Of a stretch of 64,000 bases of DNA, positions 1-12,000 are shown piece after piece. Both the position numbers and the translations under genes were made by a program. The stretch lies in contig OX104113.1 in the NCBI GenBank assembly GCA_944474755.1, positions 20,027,563 to 20,091,562 of the forward strand, written 5' to 3'. Position 1 is the first letter of the stretch, and every line of letters starts with the position of its first letter. The notes below the pieces were generated by a model, which worked only from the letters and a program-made list of their open reading frames with translations, ran no database searches and was not told the origin of the DNA. Source of the stretch: Limnoperna fortunei (Eukaryota; Mollusca; Bivalvia; Mytilida; Modiolidae).

Positions 1-866
1 GTCTATATTGTTGTGCCAGTCTGCAATAGGCGGCAACTGTCTACATGCCTCAATGTAATTTCGTACGGCAAAGACTTAAAACAACCAATGGTGCTTACGG
101 CAAAGTGACTTGAAAGTACTGTAGTTTAATACTTGACTCAGGGAGTTTTTTACGTCCTACACCGACAACTTAATGCCCTTGGTCGGACGGTACGAAGTAG
201 TTTAATAAAAAAAAATAAAAATCAAATTTTTAAAAATTTTAAAAAAGTAGTTTAATAAAAAAAACTGTCGTTTTATAGGCCTAGACAGGAAATCACAAGA
301 TATCAAGACGTGATCACGAAAATCGCAAATCAATATGAAAAACAAACTACAGGCTCTGAAGAGCTTGTACCGCTACCTGACTTACAAAAAAACTTTTTTC
401 GAGACATTACTTTCCCTGCAAATTTTAATAAAAAATGATAAAGTTTATTTGAAGATTATGTTTCCATGAATGTTGCCATGTTGAATTTCCAATCAGCAGC
501 AATATGTAGGACAGTTTCCGAGAAGAAGCCGTTTTATGGTTTTCTCATAGGTTACTATGTTAACTGATGTTCCATGATGGCAACAATCTTGTAATTTGGA
601 TCGAAACAAAAAACTCAAAATTAGTAGAGGACTATTTGAGGTACATTTCTACAATATCACAATTTCTTCTGCCAAGCGGTTTGTGGGTTTGTGAGGAAAC
701 GAATTTTAAAATTTCAGCCAGCAGCCGTGTTGAATTCCCAATTTGCTTAAAACCTCAAAATAATAAAATAATTATCCAAGCTTCATTTCTGCATAATGTG
801 CCATAATTTTGGATTTTCGATCGTCACAAAAAAACTAAAACTTTGTAGAGGACCATCTAATGTACA
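1..866. other. No gene seen; AT-rich
   Basis: Only short chance reading frames and poly(A)-type runs (about 205-265, including two copies of agtagtttaataaaaaaaa) are visible. Confidence 0.5.
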
Positions 867-926
867 TGATGATGACGACGACGACGACGGACGCCAAGTG
901 ACCCTTTGGGTCAGGTGAGCTAAAAA
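867..926 (+). repeat. Truncated 3' end of dispersed repeat family A
   Basis: A gacgacgac run followed by gacgccaagtg and gggtcaggtgagctaaaa matches the 3' end of the long repeat at 21171-22640; the rest is absent. Confidence 0.8.
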
Positions 927-2227
927 GTGGGCAAATAACGAACACACACAAACAACAAACAACGACCTTCGAGACAAACATAGTGAAAACTTAATAAAAG
1001 CAACAGTAACCCCAATAAAATATTGGGGTGAACCTCAGATGGTGCGAAGAGAAAGCATTACATGCTCCACGTGTGGCACCCTTCTTGTTACTCAGTTTAA
1101 AGGTCAAAGTCCAGTAAACAAGATAATAGCGGACAGTAATATATCGGCACAAAAAGAACCCGAGTATCTCTGCGATCAATTCATGGTGGCGACCGTAATT
1201 CATAAGCAAGACGTAAATTGAACTGCCATAATATCTAACTCCTTGTCATTAGTAATCCTCCTATATCCAAAAAGTTCAAGTAGAATGCAAAGACCTGAGA
1301 GTATCGTTTGTATCTTAATTGTATAATAACAGTATGCAGGTGCGAGTGGAATGTGAAGTGAAATTAATATGAAGTTCACAATTCGCAAGAAATATTATTT
1401 CTTATACAGATTTGATATTAATCGGTCCTCGTTGTTAATGCACAGGTGAACGCGTATGAAGCGGATGTTAGAACTGACGAGATATCCGCAATTTTAGGCT
1501 CAGTTATATAGATGAGATCAAACAATCACTGTATAAAGAATATTTATAAAAGTAGAATATTGTATATTCAGTTGAACCAAAATTAAAGGAAAATGTTACT
1601 GCTACCATTTTCTTTTATCTCCGGAGTATTCCCTGTATGAAATCATCCTGATAAAAATTGGGTAGTAGAGTTCCTCCATCAGTGTCTCACTGTATAATAT
1701 ACCATTATTATAATGTCAACTGAAGTATAAAAGTGCTAATGCGCTATGATCTGGTGGAAGCTTCCAATTTAGGTTAATCTTGCCAACTTCTAGATAGTTT
1801 CCGTCACAAAACGAATTAAGCCAATTACGTACTTGAAGACGACCAAGACAAAAGTAATATTTGTTCCTTTTTTATATTCTGCATGACACGCATCCAGAAT
1901 ATGAAAAAATGAACAAATATCCCTTTTGTCTTGGCCGCCTTCAAGTTTGTTAAGAGGCTTACAATTTATTCTTGATTCCACGAGCTTAAACTGGAAAGTC
2001 GTAGTTTTTAGTTGTTTATCCGACTAAATAGGATATATCAAGGAACAAAGAGCAGAAAATAACCTACAATAATAGAAACAAGTCAGCAGTTACCAATAAA
2101 CTTTGTTTACAATGATAGCCATCTTCGATTTCCAAGCTATGCAAGCATGATTAACTCAGCAGTCAATATCAATACAAAGTAGTTATTATGTGGTGCATAT
2201 GTTGAACAGAAGCTGGGAATAAGAGTA
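927..2227. other. No gene or recognisable repeat seen
   Basis: Short open frames on both strands lack coding character or splice context. Confidence 0.4.
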
Positions 2228-2335
2228 TGTTTGTTTGTTTGAATGATGTTTAACTCTTATTTCAGCAATTTTTCAGCTATATCATGGCGTCCAGTTTTTA
2301 TTGGGGGAGGAAGGCGAAGTACCTGGAGAGAACAT
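2228..2335 (-). mobile_element. Truncated tRNA-derived SINE (tail part)
   Basis: The stretch 'cagcaatttttcagctata' followed by 'tcatggcgtccagttttta' and 'ttgggggaggaag' is shared with the full SINEs at 43777-44047 and 50454-50722. The tRNA-like head is missing. Confidence 0.8.
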
Positions 2336-4483
2336 TATAAAACACAAAATTACAAAGACAGAAGGTATAAAAAATCTGTTCCATTCTCAATAATAAATAT
2401 TTATATTTCGCCATACTTGTTTTATAATCTGCATTAGTTACTTACATTTATATACACCTGCAAAAGACATTTTTTTATCCTTCTAGGTAATTTTTGAAAC
2501 ATATCTGTACCTGCCACCTGGATTTTTTGTCAAAAGATTTATCAATGGAGCACAAATTGTCTCATAGAGATGGCTCACAGCATGTTTTAATATTACTTGT
2601 CATCATGCACTTGTGGACTAGATTTCCCCTTTCATTTTTGAGGTAGTGTTTTACTGTAAGTTAATGTGCAAGAATAAAGACATTAACCCGTCCTGCAGTT
2701 GTTTTTTTTCACTGAGGAAGTCTCATACTTTTCTGGGGCATTTTCATTTAATTTTTTAAAATCATTCCTTATAATATGTATTTTTGTATGATTATCTATA
2801 AATATAAAACAACTGCTGGTATTTATTTGTTTTGTACAAATAATATAAATGGTTGCTTCCTATTATTAATACCTATATGCCAATCATTGAACTTTCGACA
2901 GAGTCTGGTTTATTAAGTTTTAAAGTGTCTTTTTATGTAATACAGACTAACAGCCATGTAAACTAATTATATAGAAGTTGATTGGCATAATGTATCATCA
3001 TGGATATGAGTTACTATTTTACATAACCAACATTGAGATAATTTACAACACAGATGTTTGGCCCCTATTGTCTTTGAGGAAGGTTGGAATGATCACATAG
3101 GTTTGTGGCCCCTATTTTCTTTCAGGAAGGTTGGAATGAAAACAGGTTTTTGGCCTTTATTTTTTTAAGAATAAAACTCTCAGAGGTAAATGAGAAAACT
3201 TCTCAGAACATAGCCTGCATTTTCACCTGATGGTCAACTGAATAATCTAATGTCATGAGATGGGGCACTCAATATCCCAGTGACACATGAAAGCCATCAT
3301 AGTCATAGGCACTGTCTTTATATAAAGAGGATATAAACACAAAATAAGACATGTATGTCAATTAATGACTAAAAGAACAAAAACTAGTGAAAAGAAGTAA
3401 AAGAATGGACAAATACAAGTGTTTTAAATACTGCTTAACAGTATAATTTTAATTTTAATTTCTCATATAAAGTATTATGTGGCAGTACCGTAACAACACT
3501 GACAAGCAGAAATGTGTAGCATTTACAAAAATAGGACATCTAATGGGACATTAAATGATACCCTGCCACGATATTCATCAATAGTTGAACATATTTGTAT
3601 ATAGTAGTATATAGAGACAGAAAGAAATGAGTTATCTTTCTTAGACCAGAAAATTTCATTATTGTCAAATTTGAAAATTTATAAAGTGGCAAAACTTCAA
3701 TAATATTTTTCGGATCATCCTGAAAATTGAACTTGACCTGTATTTTATTGTACTGAACAGCTGTGCAAAATATCATTCAAATCCCTTGAGGCGTTTCATC
3801 TGGAAACCTTCGGGGGACGGATAGACGGACGGACACACAGAATGAAACTGAGGGTATAACATAATACCTCGCCACTTCATGTGGCGGGGTATAAAAACCA
3901 CACCTTTACAATACAGAACCAACAGTCCAAAAACCTACATAAATAAAAACACAAGACAATCAATTGAATACAAATACAACAATTTGTCAATTCCAATCAG
4001 ATATATAAAAAAACCACTGTAGGTTATGTGTAGGTTCTTTATTGGTTTTATACATATGAGGTGATAAAGCCATTGATAACAAATGCATGAACACTTATAA
4101 ATCACATGATATAATATGGTACAATAGTACCAGTCACATGGTAAATCACATGACAAAACAACTAAATTTAAATCCTTTACAAACGGGCAACATAATAAAT
4201 CACAACCAATTTAATTCTAACAGAGGAGAACAATCAGTACTTTTAATGACAAAAAATGCAACACATCAGCACCCTTGTGAGGAAATGCTCAATTTTTAAT
4301 TTTAAATATTTTTGATGTTTCAAATACACAATGTTAAGACATAAAATTGCAATTTTTTGGGTCTTTTACACAGTCTATAAAACATAATAATAAAATATAA
4401 TTTTTGAATATAATTTCTGATATATTATAATTTCACAGAATAAATCCTTGATACATAAATATTGAATTTGTCCACTGCAAAAT
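2336..4483. other. No gene; small duplications and a repeat tail
   Basis: A ~52-bp tandem duplication (ggcccctatt..gaggaaggttggaatga) lies at about 3060-3165. At about 3700-3895 is a dispersed repeat tail (cctgaaaattgaacttgacc ... ggacggatagacgg ... gagggtataacat) related to about 29150-29570. Confidence 0.55.
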
Positions 4484-5337
4484 TACGGAAGCCTTGGAGG
4501 GCCATTTTGACTTTTATCTTTTAACTTACTAATTCCAACTTTTTTTTTGAGTTTTGACTATTAACTTATTATACAAGCCGATTGGGGACATTTTCAGTTT
4601 TAACTTTTGACTCTCAACCTTTTGACTTTTAACTTCAGACTTTTTACATAAGCCGTGAAGGGACATTTTTGTCTTTCAACTGTCTTTCAACTTCTTACAA
4701 TTGACTCTTTACTTTTCAACTTATGACTTTCAAGGCGGGAAACAATGTTCAAAGACAATCTCACCTTAGTTAGATTTACTAAAACCTTTTAATTATAAAA
4801 AATGTGAGTTCACTGACAAAAATATCTTCAGGAAAAGAGCAAATATCTGTATCAAAACCATATAAGACAAAATTATTTAAAAAATACATGAATACACATT
4901 TATAACGAAAACGAATGGATTTACTTCTTTATGCTATTGTATAACATCTAGGTGTATAAACCAATCGTAATATGAAATTGCAATAGTGGCATTATTTCTT
5001 TAATACACTTCATTCTGACTTTTTCTTTTGTGTAACTTGCTCGGTGTTAAAAGTCAATTTATATAATGAAAAAGGTTGAGTTAAAAGTCATAAATTGTAA
5101 AAAGTCAAGTGTAAGAAGTTGAAAGACAAAAATGTCCCTTTACGTCTTACGTAAAAAGTCAGAAGTCAAAAGTCAAAAGACTAAAGTCAATAGTCAAAAG
5201 GTTGAAAGTCAAAAGTTAAAAGTGAAAATGTCCCCAGTCGGCTTGTATAACAAGTCAATAGTCAAAACTCAAAACAAAAAAGCCAGAAGTAGTAAGTTAA
5301 AAGTTAAAAGTCAAAATGGCCCTCCAAGGCTTCCGTA
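4484..5337. mobile_element. Fold-back element with long inverted repeats and 6-bp TSD
   Basis: Arms of about 250 bp (4484-4735 and about 5071-5337) are inverted copies. The ends read tacggaagccttggagggcc and its reverse complement ggccctccaaggcttccgta. Both flanks carry CAAAAT (4478-4483 and 5338-5343), a likely target-site duplication. The arms are made of aagtca/tgactt-type short repeats. No transposase is visible. The open frame inside (5132-5392, Lys/Ser/Val-rich) is a by-product of the repeat. Confidence 0.85.
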
Positions 5338-5343
5338 CAAAAT

Positions 5344-7886
5344 AGAAGATTTACAAATACACATGCCACAAACAAAACACATTTATCAATGATAATTTAG
5401 TTAACATAAAGGGGGGCGGGGGAATTCTGCTTGAATGAGCAAAATATAAATATTCATTATCACAATTAACAAAATTGTTTATATATTATACCAAAATTTT
5501 AGTAAATTCTGTTATCCAACTTTAATTAAAGCTTTACTGAAATTATCTTCAAAACAATAGCTTATACATATTTTTGAACCGCAACATTTTATTGTTATAA
5601 TTAATCAATAATCTGTTAAAAATTCTTTGCTTCTTACACAAAATATCTATCAATATTTACTATCAAGCAGCAAGCAAGATATAACAAACTGAGAAATTAT
5701 CCATCTCGGAAACTACCGTTAATATGCTTTGCTGGAGACAGAATTATACCAGAACAAATCAATGATTGTGTTAATACAAACATTAATTAACTCTCCCCAA
5801 AAACCAACATTAAAAGGGGATATGTCTACAAATGCCATCTAAAAGCACCTAGGGACTAGACCATCAACAGGACGGATTTCATACTAAATTCATCAAAAAT
5901 AGCAATTAAAAATAAACTTTTTTATTTTAAGGCACATTATGAAATTCAAATAGCCTCAAAAAAAGAAATGTACATGTAAAAATACAATTTATTGTTGACA
6001 TGTGGAATGTATATTTACAGTGGAATGAAATAAGTTATTTATTACATATGGTACAGCATGATTGGCAGAAACATTAACACCACGATTCCTGCAAGTGTGA
6101 AGGGTGATTAGACAACTTCACAAGGAAATAAAAGACATGAGTCTCTGTTAAGCAAATAAAACTTCTAAGTATCAACAAACGTACCCTAATATATAGTTTT
6201 TCGCCACATATTTATATATTTGAAAGTATTTTATCTAAAAATGTCTACAATGGTTTCCATTAATGTTGTAACACTGAAATAGTATCATAATATACATTTT
6301 CTGAATTTCAGTTCATACTTTTAGAGACTGATGTTTGTACAAAAAAGTATTTCTAAAAACCCCCCAATTCTTGGGCAACTCAAAACCAGGTCATTACAAC
6401 AAAACAACATTTTTTCATGAACAGCAAACATTTCTCATTGCAAAATTTGTTGTGTACACAGTTTATGTATATTCTTTTGGAAACATAAAAATCTCTAACA
6501 AATCTATGCTACTCTTCCCCAGCACAACACACACGATGAAATCTGTGGTATACACATCAACATACAGTATCTAAAACAAAGTGATGTACAGTATTGCTAA
6601 TTGTGAATGGAAGGTGTGCGATGAGACCATTGACCTTGCAGAGACAAATATCCATACAGGATGGACATACAAGGTAGACAGAAAATAAAAGAGAGTTCTA
6701 ACAGGTAAAGTTGGAGACATAAAAAGCAGTTAAAATGAGCAGTGTAACACAAGTGGTTAGTTTGAGCATAGGTAAAACTATTGTAAGTATAAGGGGACAC
6801 AAACTGAGAAAAAATGGAACTGGTTGTGAACATGATACCAAAGAACATCACATCCATTTTTTCCCATAAGTTATTAAAAATGATTCTTACTGACTAACTC
6901 TGTAAAAAGCACTGACAGTAATAAAGCACTAGTGAAGATGCTGACAACAAAAATGGTGTTAGAAAATGTTATCTGTTCTAATACATGTATAAATTGCTCA
7001 ATTATCATTGCTACCAAACACTTCAATTTTGCTTTTTTTGAATATCTTGATTTGATATGAATTTTTAATAAATAAGATTAAAGTATTAGAACAGAGATAG
7101 AAATGAAAGCGTGTTAACACTACAGAGTCTGTTGGTCGACAGTGAATCTTCACAACACCATTCCTTGTCACCATGCATCATCGCCTGTCAATAAGAAAAT
7201 ACAACAGTTAATGCACCAACACACCTTAATTTGAACCTACATGCTCAACATTTAAATAAGTACTGTTCCAAACATGCAATTGATTTTGTAAACAATGTAT
7301 AGCAGCCATATTAACATTAATGACCATCAAGGAATTCTGGGTATACAGTTTTCACAAAAAGCAGCCAATGATAAATGTATAATACCATAATTGACTGGTT
7401 TAATTTGATGTGCAATCAAAGTTATATACTCAAAACTGATCATATCTTAGAAGACAAAATAATGATCATATCTTTGAAAACAATCAGAAAATAAAATTTA
7501 CAATTATTATTAAACATGTTTAAAACTTACATGCGAAAATGTAATTTTTTGATACACAAGTTAATAATTTCTAAAGAATGCTACAGTTAACTGAAATAAA
7601 TGCTAACCCCATGCAACCAACTCTACAAGTTTTGTTAATTTCTTGAAAGAAATACAATAAATTCCCTCTAGTCAATATTATTATTTATGCAAATTATGTA
7701 CTAGTTATTAAAAGAATAAAATATCTACTTGTTAAATATATAAAAGAAGTAATTAAGACAAATGAAACAATTTGGAATTGAGGTAGAGTGTTACTATTTC
7801 TGAGCACATTGGACAAAATTATATATTTTGCTCTTTAAATTCTGTGCACAAAAAGATGTTTATTTTTATATAATACTAACAATAAT
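5344..7886. other. 3' flank or 3' UTR of CCDC88; no other gene seen
   Basis: AT-rich sequence with no exon-like or repeat structure I can support. Part of it may be minus-strand 3' UTR. Confidence 0.4.
7859..7864 (-). promoter_or_regulatory. Possible poly(A) signal AATAAA
   Basis: AATAAA reads on the minus strand about 23 bases past the stop codon. That is unusually close, and other A/T-rich signals occur further down, so the true 3' end cannot be fixed from sequence. Confidence 0.2.
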
Positions 7887-9086
7887 TTATACACAGCCAT
7901 ATTCATACCATACAGAGCTAGCTTTGGGGTCTTTAGGAGGTTCCTCTGTCATTTGTCTTGGAGGCGTATCCTTTCTTAATGTAGGTGTTGATGAACGATA
8001 TGTATCAGCCTGAGGTAATTGTCTACCAGTACTACGATTAGCTCCTGGTTCTCGTATCAAACTAACACGCCCGGTAACTAATCCAGGCTCACGAGTCCTC
8101 CTAGGAGGTGGTTTAGGGGGTGTTCCTTTATTATGCATATCTGTTGGTCTATTATTAACATTTTCCTGATTTTTAAGTGGCTCATACATATTTGGAGGCA
8201 CTGATTTTGGACGTTCAATACGTTGCACACGAGCATAATGATTTTCTGGACGGTTTTCATTTTGTTTATTTTCATCAATACTTAAATATATATTGTTTTG
8301 TTGTGATTCATGGTATGTTTGTGGTCGGTTTAATGAATGACCTCGAATCAGTGGGCCACTCGGAGGTATTTGTCCATTTGTTTGTGGTGAAGAATTGTTA
8401 TATGATGCTGGAGATGGAGGCTGTCTACCTTGCGGAACACCAGGAGAAAATGTCTGATTGCTACTTACTGGTGACCCTGCTCTGTAACGAGAAGTGGGAC
8501 CAGACCTTATAGACTGATCATATTGAATTGAATTGTCCTGATTGTTATACAGACTAGAAGAATTTGAGTTCTGAGAAGGAGAAAATCCTGCTAAACGATC
8601 TAACCGTTCAGATGGAGGAACACCATCATTCGGTGTTGGTGGTAATTCACGATTCTGTGGAGATCTGTATGGTGATGGATATGAATACTGTAATGTCCTT
8701 GATGCTGTTGATGGGGTTGAGCCAAGTGAATGTTTTCGGAAATCAATTTTAGCAAGTGGAGAATATCCAACTTCATCCAACTTTTTAATGTTATTGTTGT
8801 GCACTGCTGGTGTAGAGGTTTCTGGATGGTTACGAATAGAATGCGGAGGAGTGGACTGATCAAGACTGTCAGGACGACTTTCATATCCGCTTCCACTACT
8901 ACCAGCAGATATTCGTGACATTCTCGACAAGTTTAATTCTACCTGAGATTGCGATACTACATCAGGTATTGACATCCGGTTATCTGAAGGAGGATTGGGT
9001 GCTTGTCGTCTCCGCCTATTCGCACTATTATCTGAATTTTCACTACTTTTAGACTCCAAATCTTCTCGACTTTCTGATTTATTTCC
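7887..9086 (-). CDS. CCDC88: CCDC88 terminal coding exon, disordered tail with PDZ-binding YGCV
   Basis: The 1,200-nt exon encodes 399 residues and a TAA stop at 7887-7889. It starts GNKSESREDLESKSSENSDN, has an RRRRQAPNPP patch, long Ser/Pro/Asn/Gln-rich disorder, several PPTP and PPKPPPRR motifs of SH3-ligand type, and ends SSVWYEYGCV. In Daple the terminal GCV binds the Dishevelled PDZ domain; Girdin lacks it. The WYEYGCV end makes this gene Daple-like at its C-terminus. The acceptor is TTTTTTATAG, phase 0. No downstream in-frame extension exists. Confidence 0.95.
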   Translation of the reverse strand, partial: GNKSESREDLESKSSENSDNSANRRRRQAPNPPSDNRMSIPDVVSQSQVELNLSRMSRISAGSSGSGYESRPDSLDQSTPPHSIRNHPETSTPAVHNNNIKKLDEVGYSPLAKIDFRKHSLGSTPSTASRTLQYSYPSPYRSPQNRELPPTPNDGVPPSERLDRLAGFSPSQNSNSSSLYNNQDNSIQYDQSIRSGPTSRYRAGSPVSSNQTFSPGVPQGRQPPSPASYNNSSPQTNGQIPPSGPLIRGHSLNRPQTYHESQQNNIYLSIDENKQNENRPENHYARVQRIERPKSVPPNMYEPLKNQENVNNRPTDMHNKGTPPKPPPRRTREPGLVTGRVSLIREPGANRSTGRQLPQADTYRSSTPTLRKDTPPRQMTEEPPKDPKASSVWYEYGCV

Positions 9087-12000
9087 CTATAAAAAATATC
9101 AACAATAACAATTAAAAAATTAACTACAAAAAGTTGACCTAGCGATCACTGATACCGACATTAAATTTTTAAAACTAGTGACCTTGACCTCTGATATAAT
9201 TTCTACAGCATCAATAGGCTGCTTACCCACTTGATAATTAATAATATACAAAGGTTTCATTGAAATCAAATGTTATAATCCTAAAACATCTTTTCTGTAA
9301 AAATGTCTATTTTTTGGACACCATAAACTTTCAAATTTACAGACTTCCCCCAAAAACAATGGGTGTCTGATCCATCGAATATAAACTACCGGTAAATCCC
9401 AAAGTTTCATTGATATTAAATGCAAACTTTTTGATTTATTGTCTGGAAATGCCTTTTTGTAAAAATTTCTAAAATTTTTTAACAATTGTGACCTTGAAAT
9501 GTGATTGATTTCCACAAAAATCTATAGGCTTTTTACCCACCTAATATGAAACTTTATATTTCAAAGTTTCATTTAAACAAATGCAAACTTTTTAAGTTAT
9601 TGTCAGAAAACATGTGTTTTCTAAAAATTTCTGTTTTTTTTTGTGGACTGTGACACAATTTCCTCCAGCACCAATAGACTTCTTACCCAATTGATATGTA
9701 ACAATTTTCAATGACATTGGATGCAAGCTTTTTGAAATGTCAGGGCGGATAGGTGGGCAGAGATGATGACATATACCCCAACTCTTGTCGAGCAAGGGTT
9801 TAAAATAAGAAACATTTACTTAACCAATTACTTATGGACATCATTTTTATTCATTCCACACAAATACAACTATACTAAATGCCAACCCCCCCTTGGGAAA
9901 ATAAGTTTGCTTGCATTTTTTCATTATTCTATATTTTACCTTTTTATTACGAAAATTCAGTAGAAAAAATGTAGATACGATAACCTGTCCATGTTTTATA
10001 ATATGCCTCTGGTATTAAGTTGTAACAAATCGTCCTTGACTTTTGCTACGGGAAGTTTACATAATAAGTCAGCCATTTTTGTTTCTAAAGGGACATTATG
10101 ATGTTTACATATGTTCGTCTGCTTTCGTGACGTTCAATGGTATTCGGACAAACCGCGAGACTTTTCCCGCCTTAACTGCAGACGACATCACCCGAAGGTT
10201 TTCGAGTAGACAACAAGCAATTGTTCCTAAAGTACGCTTCCGTTCCAATTGAGGTCAAATTTTAGTATGGAAAATCGCCATTTCAAAATTTAAAAACTGC
10301 CATATTTCAAAACGCTGAATATCTTGAGGAAATAATTATTGATTTCAAAAAGTAGTATTCTTGATCTACAAAAGGAGCATAAGCTGAACCGTACGCGGTA
10401 AGCAGTTTTCATTTTTCACGCAAGAAACCCTCTCCGCAATACGTCAACACTTAGTATAAGCTTGTGAACAGGAAACTGCTTGAAAAATAAATTAAATGAA
10501 CCAAGAATTGCATTTTGCCAATAAAAAATATTAACTAAATTTTTTTCAACATAAATATACAGTAAGCATTTCTATTTTGTTTAAGTTGTTCATCTAGAAC
10601 TTATATAATTAAACTTATTATTAAAAAAGTATTAAATACATACAAGTATGTATGGTTTTTATATGTAGAAAACATAAAAAAATAATTCATGGCAGCCGTA
10701 GAGTTGTAATCAATTACATATATATATTTGGATTTTATTTATAATAGAAAAACAGGGTTCTAGTGATGATTACCAGGATCAAAACTCCAGAGCTGCCTCA
10801 TGTGTTCCCTGGTGGCAGATGCCACTTCATTACCACTGGGGTAATATCAGATCATAATACAGAAAGCCTGGCTATGTACATAGTCTGTACAGTGTTTGGA
10901 ACGTGACACTACTTGCAGGTTAATGACTTGTATTGTAGATGTTGAAAACACGTAGACTCCATACTTTTCCAGTTGCACTAAAAAATTTCTTATCCATCAG
11001 TTCAGCCCTTTTCGAAATGATTTATTGTTTGTTAACCTGTTCTGTTCATAAAAATAGTTCAAATACATTCTGTATTGCTCATAGGATCAGCAACTATTCT
11101 TATAATCAATCTTACATGAAAATAACAATTATTTTAACCTGTAAAAAGCTATACACCCAGCAATGTGGTGGATGTTTTGGTTGACCACATACGAAAAGAT
11201 ACAAGCTCCTTCTATGTTTTGAATAAATGTTAAATTTAATATTAACTATTTTTATCAGCTCTGTTTGGTAAGGATTGTATGACAAAGTGTCTAGCACCTT
11301 TGGTTTAACTTATATTTTTAAATAAACTCACCTTTGCTGATGATTTACTACTTTCCATTAGGAACTGCTCTAGAGTCAACATCTCATTACTTGGGGAATC
11401 TCTTTTACCAAATCCTCCATCATCATCGTCATCATCACCAAGATTTGCTGGACGACCTAAACCTGAAACATTAAAAGAAGATATTATTTATAACTGTTAA
11501 CATTTATCTGAACAAGTTTTGTAAAATTATTTATAAGTAAAAAGTGGTGTAAGCATGGCAAATAAAAAACAGATTTAGTGCTATGCACACTTAAGGTGTC
11601 TGCTGTGTAATACACCAACTATGCGTTGGTTTTGTATAGCACTAGCAAACTTTGCTTACAGACGATCCTTGTTATACCTCCTAACTATGTATGCTTATCA
11701 GAGAAGCAACATGTCAAGTACCATTTTACTGCTTTTGGCTTAATTAGACTGAAAATTGTAATCAGTTCTAATCAAAGAATTAACTCCTTGGTACAATGTT
11801 TTCTACTGGACCATATAAAAGATTACTTTGTATAGTGTCCAGATCTGTTTCATTTAATAGAAATAAAAACTTTAAATACTTTTCTCAGTCTAGTTATGCA
11901 AGAAACCCAAGCATGATTAAAAGTTCTTCTTTGTAACTAAATAGACAAATTGTAATTGTTATCCCAAGTAACTATAGTAGTAAATATGAACCTCTTTACA

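Noticed and set aside
5132..5392. Lys/Ser-rich frame of 86 residues
   Set aside because: Lies wholly in one arm of the fold-back element and reflects its aagtca repeats.
8078..8918. Frames on both strands overlapping the last exon (62-111 residues)
   Set aside because: Shadow frames of the real terminal coding exon, which has family motifs and the correct splice phase.
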